NCBI GenBank assembly: GCA_029203145.1
Contig: CP119309.1
Coordinates: forward strand, 1,823,001-1,887,000
Reading direction: 5' to 3'
DNA length: 64,000 nt
DNA from: Candidatus Brevundimonas phytovorans
GTDB taxonomy: Bacteria; Pseudomonadota; Alphaproteobacteria; Caulobacterales; Caulobacteraceae
Shown here: positions 21,910 to 32,164 of the stretch, piece after piece
How the letters are laid out: each line of letters starts with the position of its first letter
Numbering within the stretch: the stretch's first letter is position 1
Program-made: the position numbers and the translations under genes
Notes under the pieces: model-generated
Told to the model about the DNA's origin: nothing
Databases searched by the model: none
Seen by the model: the letters and a program-made list of their open reading frames with translations, nothing else

Positions 21910-22956
21910 CCCCGCGCCGCAACTGGCGCGCACTGCGGCCCATTCGGACGGCGACAGGGCCGCAGCCCCCGACCTGGCGCCGTCCCGCGCCCGCTGGGCG
22001 CGCCGCCCCGAATCCGGGTGGGTCGAGACGAACTCGGCGGCGGCGGCCAGGCGCTTGTCCTCGCCCTCGCCGTGCATCCGCTCGAAGAAGGGCGCCATGC
22101 CCTGCGACGACATTCCCGCGCCGACCAGCAGGGCCTGTCCACGTTGGTCGGCCTCCAGCTCGGCGTCCCGGCCATAGCGCAGGTCGGTCGCCTGCCCGGC
22201 CAGAAGCACCGCCTGCTGGCCCGCCCCGGTGCCGCCGCCGACCACGGCGTCCAGCAAGAGGCCGACGCCCAGACTGCGCCAGACCGCCTGCATGACGTGG
22301 CGCTTCTCGATGTGGGCGACTTCGTGGGCCACGACCGCAGCCAGTTCGTCCGGCGTCTCGGCCTCGCGGATCAGGTCGTCCGTGACAAGGACTGACCCGC
22401 CCGGCAGGGCGAAGGCGTTGACGAAGGGGGCCTGAACGGCGCGCACGCGCACGTCGAACGGCGTGTCGGACTGCATCGACAATCGCGTGCCCAATTCGTC
22501 CAGCACGCCCTGCCCTGGCTCGCCTTCGCAGCGATGGAACATGGCGCCCATCTGGGCGTCGAAGCTGCGGCCCATGTCCTTTTCCATCTGGATCGGCGTG
22601 GCCCGCGCCAGAGGCCCTGCAAAGACCGGCACGCCCCAGAAGACGAAGGCCGTGACCGACAGGCCGACAGCCGCCAGACCGATGACCAGCCGGGTCTCCC
22701 TGACCCGCCCGCGCTTCTCGACGGCGACCGATCCGCCCAATGCGATCCAGTCGGCCAAAGCCAGCACCAGCCGGGCGTCGGGCTCCGACGGATGCGACAG
22801 TCGGGCCTGATCGCCCTCGCGCACCACATGGAGGCCGTCTCGCGTCCACGCCCGAGCCTCGCTGTCTGCCGGAGAAAAACACAGGGCCTTGTCCAGCCAC
22901 GCGACCTCGACCGTCGCGGGGCGGGAACTCAATCCGTCGTGAAAGCGGCCCTGCAC
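21817..22956 (-). CDS. M48-family metallopeptidase, membrane-anchored
   Basis: 379 residues. A cytoplasmic N-terminal domain of about 85 residues, similar to DUF7092 domains, precedes a transmembrane helix (LVIGLAAVGLSVTAFVFW). The peptidase follows with zinc site HEVAHIEKRH near residue 206 and the third ligand Glu in DAELEADQRG. HPDSGRRAQRA is near the C-terminus. This layout resembles BepA/Oma1-like periplasmic proteases. Start is GTG at 22956, one base after the stop of the DUF898 gene, so the two are likely co-translated. Confidence 0.83.
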   Translation of the reverse strand: MQGRFHDGLSSRPATVEVAWLDKALCFSPADSEARAWTRDGLHVVREGDQARLSHPSEPDARLVLALADWIALGGSVAVEKRGRVRETRLVIGLAAVGLSVTAFVFWGVPVFAGPLARATPIQMEKDMGRSFDAQMGAMFHRCEGEPGQGVLDELGTRLSMQSDTPFDVRVRAVQAPFVNAFALPGGSVLVTDDLIREAETPDELAAVVAHEVAHIEKRHVMQAVWRSLGVGLLLDAVVGGGTGAGQQAVLLAGQATDLRYGRDAELEADQRGQALLVGAGMSSQGMAPFFERMHGEGEDKRLAAAAEFVSTHPDSGRRAQRARDGARSGAAALSPSEWAAVRASCGAGSKDPVTRLKDRLRRRGDKAPVDQGDEVGQD

Positions 22957-22957
22957 G

Positions 22958-24112
22958 TCAAATGGCCGAGAAACCGAAGGCGTCGGCCAGACCCTCGCCC
23001 GAGCCCGGCCCCTTGCCGGCCTGCCGCGCCAGATCCAGATGCGCCAGACCCGCCGAGGTCAGCCGCGACACCATGAAGTGGGCCGTGCGCGCCTGCACCC
23101 AGGGCGTCAGGAAGCCGAGCGATAGCAGCAGAGCCGCCATGTTCGACACCGTCAGCCACCACAGCTCCATCGGCTTGACCTCCAGATGAAAGCCCGCCCC
23201 GTCCAGCGTCACGCCCGCGCTGATCGAGCGCAGCATGGCGGCGTGATAGGGCGACCAGAGCAGCAGGAAGATCGGCGCCAACACCAGCATCATCCCATAG
23301 AGGCCGAGCGTGAAGCCCAGGCCCGGCGGCTGCCCTGCGGGCGCATCCATCATCCCCAGGACAGCGAACAGAGCAACCATGCCGATGACGAAGACCAGAT
23401 AGCCGACCGCCGTGCCGACCCAGCCCAGGGCGTACCAGCCATAGACGCTGACCTTTTCCGCCCGGCTCATGCGGAAGCGGATGCGTCGGTCGCCAAAGCG
23501 CAGTTCGTCCCACAGCTTTTCGGCCAGGCCGCGATGCGCCACCGGCCAGAACCAGCCCATCGACAGGCCGCTGAGGAAGATGGCGCCCAGATATTTGAAG
23601 CCATAGCTGCGCGCCGAGCCGCCCAGACGGAAGCGCACCCCGCGCCAGGTCGTGCGGCTGGCCATGTAGCGGAAAGCGGTGAAGACTCCGAAACCCCACA
23701 GCCAGAACATACCGAGATAGAGGATCGGGTACAGGACCGCGATCGCCGCCGGTCCGCCGAACTGGACGGCGAACACCGCCAGCAGCAGCGGCAGACCCAG
23801 AACCAAAAGCGCCAACAGGAAGCCGATAAACAGCTCCTTGCCCTGCCCCGTATATTCAAAGGCGTCGCCGTTCAGCCGCACGCCCTGCCAGACGCGGCGC
23901 CGCACCTCGGTCTTTCCCCAGAAGCGATAGAGGGTCAGGGTGACGATGTTCAGAAGGCCGTTGCGCAGGCTGAGCCCCAGAAAGCGTTTCGGCTCCAGCG
24001 TAGAGTGAAAGCGCAGGACTTCGCCCGCCTCATCGCCGCCCGAGGGATAAACCCCGTGCAACGGCCCCAGACCGTCATTGATCGGTCCGCCGTCCAGCGT
24101 TGCGTCTGTCAT
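22958..24112 (-). CDS. YjgN/DUF898 integral membrane protein
   Basis: 384 residues with about eight hydrophobic segments. The motifs RFWGKTEVRRRVW and GDAFEYTGQGKELFIGFL, followed by YRFWGKT-like repeats (AYMASRTTWRGVRFRLGG), identify the DUF898 (YjgN) family, whose role is unknown. The N-terminal 35 residues are soluble. It is the first gene of a probable two-gene unit with the M48 peptidase. Co-occurrence with an M48 protease is common for this family, suggesting an envelope maintenance role (inference). Confidence 0.85.
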   Translation of the reverse strand: MTDATLDGGPINDGLGPLHGVYPSGGDEAGEVLRFHSTLEPKRFLGLSLRNGLLNIVTLTLYRFWGKTEVRRRVWQGVRLNGDAFEYTGQGKELFIGFLLALLVLGLPLLLAVFAVQFGGPAAIAVLYPILYLGMFWLWGFGVFTAFRYMASRTTWRGVRFRLGGSARSYGFKYLGAIFLSGLSMGWFWPVAHRGLAEKLWDELRFGDRRIRFRMSRAEKVSVYGWYALGWVGTAVGYLVFVIGMVALFAVLGMMDAPAGQPPGLGFTLGLYGMMLVLAPIFLLLWSPYHAAMLRSISAGVTLDGAGFHLEVKPMELWWLTVSNMAALLLSLGFLTPWVQARTAHFMVSRLTSAGLAHLDLARQAGKGPGSGEGLADAFGFSAI

Positions 24113-24164
24113 CTAACCCCCCGGTTTTCCTGATCTTACCGGAGGATCAAAGAACAATGCAATC

Positions 24165-24872
24165 CTAGACCAGCGGCTTGAGCCCATCCGTAATGGCGCG
24201 GGCCAGGCGGCAGGATTCATCGCCCACCCTGACGCCCTCGCGCTGGGCCACGCGCACGTCGGTGCGGCCCGGCCGGATGCGGATGGCGGCGTCATAGGTC
24301 AGGCCGAACCAGAAGCCTTCCTTCGCCCCGTCGGCGCGGAAGGGCGCCGCGCCGCGCACGGTGAAGCCCGCCGCCGACAGCGCCGCCGCCGCCGTTTCCG
24401 GCGCCACCTGTCGCGACACCGAAACCAGATCGGGACAAGCGACCGACGCCCCGCCCTCTCCTGCGCCTTGCCCGCCGCGCATGGCCAGAACCGCGCGCGA
24501 GAAGGCGGGCGCCTCGGCGGCGTCGGTCGTCACGTCGTTGTCAGCCGGAACCGCGAAACGCTGTTGCTGGATCAGGAACAGGGCCACGGTCGCCCCGGCC
24601 ACGACCAGAGACACGACCGCATAAAAGCCCCGCCGCCGCACGTCCTTCAGGGCGACAAGGACCGCGACCAGAGCCGCCGCCAGCCCGACGAAGGCCAGGA
24701 TGCGGCCGATCTTCAGCGTCAGGACCTCCAGGCCGAAACCAGCGCTCCATAGACCGAACCGAGTCCCGAAAACGGCGACCAGCACCAGCAAGGGCGCCGC
24801 ACACGCCGCCAGCGTCAGCCAGCGCAGACGAATCTCCGCCGCGCGCGCCTGGGTCCGGGTAGGTTCAGCCAT
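24165..24872 (-). CDS. DUF1499-domain membrane protein
   Basis: 235 residues. Three transmembrane helices lie in about residues 17-115, including LRWLTLAACAAPLLVLVAVFG. A soluble C-terminal part has CPDLVSVSRQV, AAPFRADGAKEGFWFG and the DVRVAQREG...GDESCRLARAI pattern of DUF1499. The ATG at 24872 is preceded by AGGAGGG. Function unknown; the context with DUF898 and an M48 peptidase is envelope-related. It ends 52 bp upstream of the DUF898 gene and follows the ligase gene in a codirectional block. Confidence 0.78.
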   Translation of the reverse strand: MAEPTRTQARAAEIRLRWLTLAACAAPLLVLVAVFGTRFGLWSAGFGLEVLTLKIGRILAFVGLAAALVAVLVALKDVRRRGFYAVVSLVVAGATVALFLIQQQRFAVPADNDVTTDAAEAPAFSRAVLAMRGGQGAGEGGASVACPDLVSVSRQVAPETAAAALSAAGFTVRGAAPFRADGAKEGFWFGLTYDAAIRIRPGRTDVRVAQREGVRVGDESCRLARAITDGLKPLV

Positions 24873-24889
24873 GCGGCCCTCCTGAAAGA

Positions 24890-26518
<1,629 letters not shown>

Positions 26519-26711
26519 CGCATTCCCTCGTCTTGCGCCCTCTGTGCGTGGCGCTTTGCAGCGACGCTATCTAGGTGAACGGCGACAAGCAACGTGCCGT
26601 TGGGGAAACAAACCCGCTCTATTCTGTCGCATCCACAGCGCCCGCGCCCTGCAACATGGTCAAGGCGCGCCGACGGGCCTAGAAGGCCGCGCAGACGCAC
26701 GGAGACCGCCC

Positions 26712-27356
26712 ATGACCATCCTGATCGCCATCACCGGAGGCTCCGGCTCCGGCAAAAGCACCCTGGCCGAGGCCCTGGTCGCCTCCCTGCCCGCCGGCGT
26801 TGCGGTGCTGATGCGCGAGGACTCCTATTATCTCGACGCCGCCAGCGTGCCTGGCTTCGACGCAGACACCCATGACTTCGACGACGTGGCCGCCCGCGAT
26901 CACGACCTGTTGCGCGACCATCTGACCGAGCTGAAGGCTGGCCGGCCGGTCGTGGCCCCGCTCTATTCCTTCCTTCACCACGGCCGCGACCCAGGCGGCG
27001 AGCCCATCCCCGCCGCCGATGTGGTGATCGTCGAGGGCACCCACGTCCTGTGCACCCCGGCCCTGACAGCCCTTTTCGACATCAAGGTATTCGTCGATAC
27101 GCCCGCCGACATCCGCTTCATCCGGCGCCTGCTGCGCGACCAGACCGAGCGCGGCCGCACCGCCGAATCCGTCATTCACCAGTATCTGCTGACCGTCCGC
27201 CCCGGCCACGAACGGTTGACCGAACCGTCGCGCACTCATGCCGACTTTATCGTCGCCGACGCCACGGCGGCGGTGCGGCTGGAAGATCCGCAGGCGGTCA
27301 TTCGCCTGGCCGCGCCCGTCCTCGCCCACCCGCTTCTAGAAACTTGGCATCGTTGA
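26712..27356 (+). CDS. Uridine kinase-like P-loop kinase
   Basis: 214 residues. Walker A GGSGSGKST at residues 9-17, substrate region REDSYYLD, base-contact PLYSFLHHGRDP and LID-like RRLLRDQTERGRT match uridine kinase/phosphoribulokinase family members. The usual YDFxxHxR appears as YSFLHHGRD, so it may be a Udk paralogue with altered specificity. ATG at 26712 follows GGAGA. Followed by a short gap and a divergent-looking regulator in the same direction. Confidence 0.78.
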   Translation: MTILIAITGGSGSGKSTLAEALVASLPAGVAVLMREDSYYLDAASVPGFDADTHDFDDVAARDHDLLRDHLTELKAGRPVVAPLYSFLHHGRDPGGEPIPAADVVIVEGTHVLCTPALTALFDIKVFVDTPADIRFIRRLLRDQTERGRTAESVIHQYLLTVRPGHERLTEPSRTHADFIVADATAAVRLEDPQAVIRLAAPVLAHPLLETWHR

Positions 27357-27413
27357 TGATTTGCATTCGCACACCGGCGTTACTTGTTGCAATCGAGGCA
27401 ATTTAAAGGCACG

Positions 27414-27422
27414 TTATCCACA
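27414..27422 (+). other. Single consensus DnaA box
   Basis: TTATCCACA, an exact match to the E. coli DnaA-box consensus, 21 bp before the TetR gene. Alone it does not indicate an origin; it could be chance or a DnaA-responsive promoter. Confidence 0.35.
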
Positions 27423-27442
27423 CTCTTTCCGGGTATTTAACG

Positions 27443-28057
27443 ATGACCGCACCGGTCCAGGATTTCGACGACCCTCGACGCGCCGCCATCGTGCGACAGG
27501 CGAGGCTGCATTTCATCACAGAGGGCTATGCGGGCACCCGCATGGAGCCCATCGCCCGCGAAGCCGGCGTGTCCACCGCGACGCTCTACGCCTTTTTCGA
27601 CAGCAAGGCGGTTCTGTTTGAAGCGGTCATCGACAACGCCTCGGAAGACTTCGCCCGCCACATGGCGGCGGTGCATACGACCTCGGGCACGCCGCGCGAA
27701 CGCCTGAACGAATTCATGAGCGGCTATGCCGAGTTCATGAGCAACAGCTTCGTTCGCTCGGTCTTCCGGCTGGTTCTGGCCGAGCGTCCGCGCTTCGAGG
27801 CCATCGCCATGCGCTTCTTCGAGCGTGGACGTAACGACTTCGGGGCCGTCCTGATGGGCATGCTGATCGACATGACCCAGGCCGGGCAGATGAAGGTCGA
27901 AAAGCCCTCCTGGGCCGCCGGCCAGTTGATGGGCATGATCGAACACCCGGTCTTCTTCGTCCCCCTGGTGACGGGCGACGACGTTCTGGCCGAACGGACC
28001 CCGCGCGCCATCGCCGAGGATGCGGTCGAGACCTTCCTGGCCCGCTACGCCGTCTAG
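27443..28057 (+). CDS. TetR/AcrR-family transcriptional regulator
   Basis: 204 residues. The N-terminal helix-turn-helix (ARLHFITEGYAGTRMEPIAREAGVSTATLYAFFDSKAVLFEAVI, about residues 18-63) is the TetR signature. The C-terminal ligand domain resembles the TetR_C_33-like (AefR) group: FRLVLAERPRFEAIAMRFFERG. Target unknown; no operon partner, and pdxH is convergent 1 bp downstream. The upstream region 27357-27442 is A+T-rich and probably contains its promoter. Confidence 0.85.
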   Translation: MTAPVQDFDDPRRAAIVRQARLHFITEGYAGTRMEPIAREAGVSTATLYAFFDSKAVLFEAVIDNASEDFARHMAAVHTTSGTPRERLNEFMSGYAEFMSNSFVRSVFRLVLAERPRFEAIAMRFFERGRNDFGAVLMGMLIDMTQAGQMKVEKPSWAAGQLMGMIEHPVFFVPLVTGDDVLAERTPRAIAEDAVETFLARYAV

Positions 28058-28058
28058 C

Positions 28059-28745
28059 CTAGGGCCACAGGCGCGTTCGGCGCCAAGCCTTGCCTTCGTC
28101 CTCAACCTCGTCCTCGACCATGCGGTCGAAACGCAGCCGGTCATGCAGGCGGAAGGCCCGGTCGCGCCAGAATTCGATCTGTTGCGGCACGACGCGCCAG
28201 CCGGTCCAACGGTCGGGACGCGGCACCTCCTGCCCGTCAAAGGCCGCCGCCTGTTCGGTCACGCGCGTTTCCAGTTCGGCGCGGCTGTCCAGCGGGCGCG
28301 ACTGGTCCGACGCCCAGGCCCCGATGCGGCTTTCTCGCGCCCGGCTGGCGAAATAGGCGTCGGCCTCAGCGGCGCTGACCTGCTCCACGACGCCGCGCAC
28401 CCGCACCTGACGGCGCAGGCTCTTCCAATGGAAGACCAGAGCCGCAGAGGGATGGGCCCACAACTGCTCACCCTTGGCGCTTTCCTGATTGGAGAAGAAG
28501 GTGAAGCCACGCGCGTCCACGTCCTTCAGCAGGACGATGCGTGCGTCCGGCATGCCCATGGCGTCGATCGTCGCCAGGGTCATGGCGTTGGCGTCGTTCG
28601 GCTCAGAAGCCTTGGCGGCTTGCAGCCAGTCGGCGAACAGACCGAAGGGCTCCGAGCGCTCGAACATGGTCTCGTCCGCATTGGCCGCCAGTTGCGCGGC
28701 GTAATCCTGAGCGGACGGGCTGGGCGGGATCAGGGGCTGGGTCAT
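28059..28745 (-). CDS. pdxH: Pyridoxamine 5'-phosphate oxidase
   Basis: 228-residue FMN enzyme that converts PNP/PMP to the cofactor PLP in the salvage and final biosynthetic step. Signature motifs: ARIVLLKDVDARGFTFFSN (FMN/PLP contact), HWKSLRRQVRVRG, SRIGAWASDQSRPL and the C-terminal WRVVPQQIEFWRDRAFRLHDRL with the terminal RTRLWP. All are in family positions. Monocistronic and convergent with the TetR gene. Confidence 0.95.
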   Translation of the reverse strand: MTQPLIPPSPSAQDYAAQLAANADETMFERSEPFGLFADWLQAAKASEPNDANAMTLATIDAMGMPDARIVLLKDVDARGFTFFSNQESAKGEQLWAHPSAALVFHWKSLRRQVRVRGVVEQVSAAEADAYFASRARESRIGAWASDQSRPLDSRAELETRVTEQAAAFDGQEVPRPDRWTGWRVVPQQIEFWRDRAFRLHDRLRFDRMVEDEVEDEGKAWRRTRLWP

Positions 28746-28889
28746 GGACCGAATCTCTACACCCGCATTTCCCGTACGTCATCAGTCGTGGACTAGGCTG
28801 CGACACCAGGCTTCACCATGGATTGAAATTGTCGTTTCAGTCGACAGGGTTAACCCGGTCTTGACCATATCCGTTCGAGGCTGAGGTCC

Positions 28890-29618
28890 ATGTGCGCGGA
28901 CACCCTCACCCTCGAAAACGCCCGGTCCCTTCTGGGCCTGAGCGGTCCTGTCGGCGGCGAGGGCCTGACGACGGCCTTCCGCGTCGCGGTCAAGGCGGCC
29001 CGCCCCGATGCGCCTGGCGGCGACGCCGAACAATTCCGGCGGGTCATCGCCGCCTATCGTCTGTTGCAGGCCCAGACGCTTGCCCTGCCCGCCCCGCCCC
29101 ATGCCAAGCCCTTCGTTCAACCCCCTGCGCCCGCGCCCCTCCTGGCCCTGACGCCGATGCAGGCCATCAGCGGCGGCTGCGTCCGCACGGTCATCGACGC
29201 CCGTACCCTGCTGGTCCACACCCCACCCGGCGTCCGCACCGGCGACAAGATCCGGCTGAAGCGCGGCGGCCCCAACAGCGCCGACCTGCTGCTGCCCGTC
29301 CTGATCCGTCCCGCCGACGGCCTGTCGGTTCTCGGCGGCGACCTGTTCATGAACTGGGCCGTGCCGCAGCGGATGATGGACGACGGCGGCCGCATCGAGA
29401 TCATGACCCACGCCGGTCTGCGCTCGTCCTGGCTGGTGCCCGACATGGTCGAGCCGGTGCGTCTGCGCCTGAAAGGCCTCGGCCTGCCCGCGCGCGGAAA
29501 CCGCCCCGCTGGCGACCTGTTCGTCAAGCTGGAGGCCTCGGCCGACCTGCCATCAGCCGCCGAAGACCTGCTGCTTCGCTTCACGCGGGTCTGGACGCCA
29601 GAGCGCATCGCGGCTTAA
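28890..29618 (+). CDS. DnaJ-like protein with degenerate J-domain
   Basis: 242 residues. Residues about 5-65 align with a J-domain (ENARSLLGLSG...FRVAVKAARPDAPGGDAEQFRRVIAAYRLLQ), but the HPD loop reads RPD, so the histidine needed to stimulate DnaK is missing. Residues about 85-225 look like the DnaJ C-terminal substrate-binding fold: RTGDKIRLKRGGPNSADLLLPV, and VRLRLKGLGLPARGNRPAGDLFVKLEA as in CbpA/DnaJ. There is no zinc-finger domain. It is probably a CbpA-like cochaperone relic or a DnaK-independent client binder. Starts 11 bp upstream of aroC, with which it is likely co-transcribed. Confidence 0.8.
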   Translation: MCADTLTLENARSLLGLSGPVGGEGLTTAFRVAVKAARPDAPGGDAEQFRRVIAAYRLLQAQTLALPAPPHAKPFVQPPAPAPLLALTPMQAISGGCVRTVIDARTLLVHTPPGVRTGDKIRLKRGGPNSADLLLPVLIRPADGLSVLGGDLFMNWAVPQRMMDDGGRIEIMTHAGLRSSWLVPDMVEPVRLRLKGLGLPARGNRPAGDLFVKLEASADLPSAAEDLLLRFTRVWTPERIAA

Positions 29619-29628
29619 GCGGTAAGCC

Positions 29629-30714
29629 ATGTCGCACAATACCTTCGGTCATCTGTTCCGCGTCACCACCTGGGGCGAAAGCCACGGCCCGGCCATCGGC
29701 TGCGTCGTCGACGGCTGCCCGCCGCTGATCCCGCTGACCGAGGCCGACATTCAGCCCCTGCTTGATCTGAGGAAGCCCGGCGGCAGCCGCTTCGTCACCC
29801 AGCGGCAGGAGGCCGATCAGGTCCGCATCCTGTCCGGCGTCTTTGACGACGGAAACGGCCCGGTCACCACCGGCACCCCGATCAGTCTGATGATCGAAAA
29901 CACCGACCAGCGCTCCAAGGATTACGGCGAGATCGCCCGCGCCTTCCGCCCCGGCCACGCCGACTTCGCCTATCAGGCCAAGTACGGCGTCCGCGACCAC
30001 CGCGGGGGCGGGCGTTCGTCCGCCCGCGAAACGGCCAGCCGCGTGGCGGCGGGCGCCGTGGCCCGTAAAGTCCTGGGTGACAGCATCCGCATCCGCGCCG
30101 GCGTGGTCCAGCTGGGCCCGCACCGCATTCCCGACGAAGCCCTCGACTTCGACGCCGTCTATGACAACGCCCTGTTCGCCGCCTCGGCGGACGTGGTCCC
30201 CGCGTGGGAAGCCTATCTGGACGGCGTGAGGAAGGCCGGCTCCTCCATCGGCGCCGTCGTGGCGCTGGAGGTCACAGGCGTCCCCGCCGGCTGGGGCGCG
30301 CCCCTCTACGCCAAGCTGGACGCCGAACTGGCCTCGGGCCTGATGTCGATCAACGCGGTCAAGGGCGTCGAGATCGGCGCGGGCTTTGGCTCAGCCGAGC
30401 TGTCGGGCGAGGACAACGCCGACGAAATGCGCCTGGGCGACGACGGCCTGCCGGTCTTCCTGTCCAACAAGGCGGGCGGGGTTCTGGGCGGCATCTCGAC
30501 CGGCCAGCCGCTGACAGCGCGCGTGGCGTTCAAGCCCACCTCCTCCATCCTGACCCTGCGCCAGACCATCAACCGCGACGGCGCCGAGGTCGACCTGCGC
30601 ACCAAGGGCCGCCACGACCCCTGCGTCGCCCTGCGCGGCGTGCCCGTCGTCGAGGCCATGGCCGCCATCGTCCTGGCCGACGCCATGCTGCGCCACCGGG
30701 CGCAGGTGGGCTAA
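29629..30714 (+). CDS. aroC: Chorismate synthase
   Basis: 361-residue FMN-dependent enzyme for the last step of the shikimate pathway (EPSP to chorismate). Signature motifs: GESHGPAIGCVVDGCPP, RPGHADFAYQAKYGVRDHRGGGRSSARETASRVAAGAVA, and the C-terminal GRHDPCVALRGVPVVEAMAAIVLAD. Length is standard. Preceded 10 bp by the DnaJ-like gene and followed by a palindromic repeat. Confidence 0.97.
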   Translation: MSHNTFGHLFRVTTWGESHGPAIGCVVDGCPPLIPLTEADIQPLLDLRKPGGSRFVTQRQEADQVRILSGVFDDGNGPVTTGTPISLMIENTDQRSKDYGEIARAFRPGHADFAYQAKYGVRDHRGGGRSSARETASRVAAGAVARKVLGDSIRIRAGVVQLGPHRIPDEALDFDAVYDNALFAASADVVPAWEAYLDGVRKAGSSIGAVVALEVTGVPAGWGAPLYAKLDAELASGLMSINAVKGVEIGAGFGSAELSGEDNADEMRLGDDGLPVFLSNKAGGVLGGISTGQPLTARVAFKPTSSILTLRQTINRDGAEVDLRTKGRHDPCVALRGVPVVEAMAAIVLADAMLRHRAQVG

Positions 30715-30724
30715 ACCTCGCGCC

Positions 30725-30882
30725 TTTCCTCCCCATTTCATGGGGAGGGGGACCACGAAGTGGTGGAGGGGGCGACTCCGCCATCGGCAGTTTCGAGCTG
30801 CCCCTTTGCGCCGCTCCCTCCGTCTCGCCCGCTGACGCGGCCGATCCACCTCCCCATTCGCTCCGCGAACAAGGGGGGAAAG
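30725..30882. repeat. Dispersed palindromic intergenic repeat, copy 3
   Basis: Left arm begins with the same TTTCCTCCCCATTTCATGGG sequence as the copy at 10217, with the conserved GGGGGACCACGAAGTGGTGG core. The right arm (CCACCTCCCCATTCG...AAGGGGGGAAAG) has diverged from perfect symmetry. It lies between aroC and pirin. Confidence 0.8.
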
Positions 30883-30965
30883 ACGCCCCCTTTTCGCAAC
30901 AGTCATTGTTACCTATATAGGTCTCGAACAGCGCGGCATAGGCTGCGCCACAGGGAGACCGCACC

Positions 30966-31661
30966 ATGATCGACGTCAGACCTTTCAACACCCTCGGCGG
31001 CGCCAACCACGGCTGGCTGAACGCCAAACACCACTTCTCGTTCGCCAACTACTATGATCCCAAGCGCATGGGCTGGGGCCGCCTGCGCGTCTGGAACGAC
31101 GACGAGATCGGCGCCCGGTCGGGCTTCCCGCCCCACCCCCACGCCGACATGGAGATCATCACCTATGTCCGCACCGGCGCCATCACCCACGAGGACTCGA
31201 TGGGCAACAAGGGCCGCACCGGCGCGGGCGACGTCCAGGTGATGAGCGCGGGCACAGGCGTGCGTCACTCCGAGTTCAACCTCGAGAACGAGACGACCAC
31301 CCTGTTCCAGATCTGGATCGAGACGGACAAGCCGGGCGCCCAGCCGTCCTGGGGCCAGCGGGAGTTCCCCAAGAACGACCGCTCCGGCCGCTTCACCGTC
31401 GTCGCCTCGGGCGATCCGGCGGACGAGGCCCTGACGATCAACGCCGACGCCAGGATCCTGGCGGCGACGCTGAAGGCGGGCGAAAGCCTGACCTATGACC
31501 TGGCCGCCGGTCGCCGCGCCTATCTGGTCCCCGCCGTGGGCCGGGTGGACGTCAATGGCGTGACGCTGAACGCCCGCGACGGCGCCGGCATCGTCGACGA
31601 GGCCGTGATCACCATCACGGCCAGCGAAGACGCCGAACTGGTCATGGTCGACAGTTTGTAA
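30966..31661 (+). CDS. Pirin-family bicupin protein
   Basis: 231 residues. Metal ligands His57, His59, His101 and Glu103 are in place (PPHPHADMEIITYVRTG; GTGVRHSEFN). The family acts as quercetinase or as a redox-linked regulator; YhhW-type proteins of this length are usual in bacteria. ATG follows GGGAGACC. Stands alone between two palindromic repeats. Confidence 0.9.
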   Translation: MIDVRPFNTLGGANHGWLNAKHHFSFANYYDPKRMGWGRLRVWNDDEIGARSGFPPHPHADMEIITYVRTGAITHEDSMGNKGRTGAGDVQVMSAGTGVRHSEFNLENETTTLFQIWIETDKPGAQPSWGQREFPKNDRSGRFTVVASGDPADEALTINADARILAATLKAGESLTYDLAAGRRAYLVPAVGRVDVNGVTLNARDGAGIVDEAVITITASEDAELVMVDSL

Positions 31662-31669
31662 CCTTCTAA

Positions 31670-31815
31670 ATCCTCCCCTGCGCAGCGGGGGAGGGGGACC
31701 GCGAAGCGGTGGAGGGGGCGGAATCAAACGCCCCCGCCCTGCCCATTTCCGCCCCCTCCACCATGCTGCGCATGGTCCCCCTCCCCCGTTTCGCTGCGCT
31801 GCACAGGGGAGGATC
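31670..31815. repeat. Dispersed palindromic intergenic repeat, copy 4
   Basis: Ends TCCTCCCCTGCGCAGCGGGG on the left and AGGGGAGGA on the right. Core GGGGGACCGCGAAGCGGTGG and CACCATGCTGCGCATGGTCC are shared almost exactly with the element at 44022-44197. Confidence 0.82.
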
Positions 31816-31886
31816 GCCTCACTGTCGCCCTCGCGTCAGCCTCTGTTCACTTCCCAGGCGCAAGATCGGCGCCTCGGGAGATTCTC

Positions 31887-32159
31887 ATGACCAAACCCTT
31901 CGCGCGGGCGACCGCCCTTCTGGCCGTCATCGGCGGTTCGCTGATGCTGCAAGCCTGCGTCGTCGGGGCCGTGGTCGGAACGGGCGCCGCCGTCGTCGGC
32001 GGCACGGTCAAGGCGACCGGGGCCGTGGTCGGCGCGGGCTTTGACGCCGTCACCACCTCGGACGAGGAAACCAGGGCCAAGCGCGAGCGCGAGCAGCGCG
32101 ACTATGAACGCGAGCAGCGCCGCTGCGAACAACGCCACCGCCAGGGCAAGGCCTGCTGA
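31887..32159 (+). CDS. Small lipoprotein
   Basis: 90 residues. The signal ends in the lipobox LQAC (Cys24); Val-Gly-rich residues 25-55 resemble a glycine zipper that may insert in or lie on the membrane. The C-terminal KREREQRDYEREQRRCEQRHRQGKAC portion is very charged with repeated RE/QR, probably helical, with two cysteines. Function unknown. It is 5 bp upstream of the PfpI gene, same strand. Confidence 0.7.
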   Translation: MTKPFARATALLAVIGGSLMLQACVVGAVVGTGAAVVGGTVKATGAVVGAGFDAVTTSDEETRAKREREQRDYEREQRRCEQRHRQGKAC

Positions 32160-32164
32160 CCCCC

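Noticed and set aside
27414..27422. Replication origin suggested by a perfect DnaA box
   Set aside because: Only one box, no A+T-rich unwinding region or cluster, and no dnaA, gidA or parAB genes nearby.
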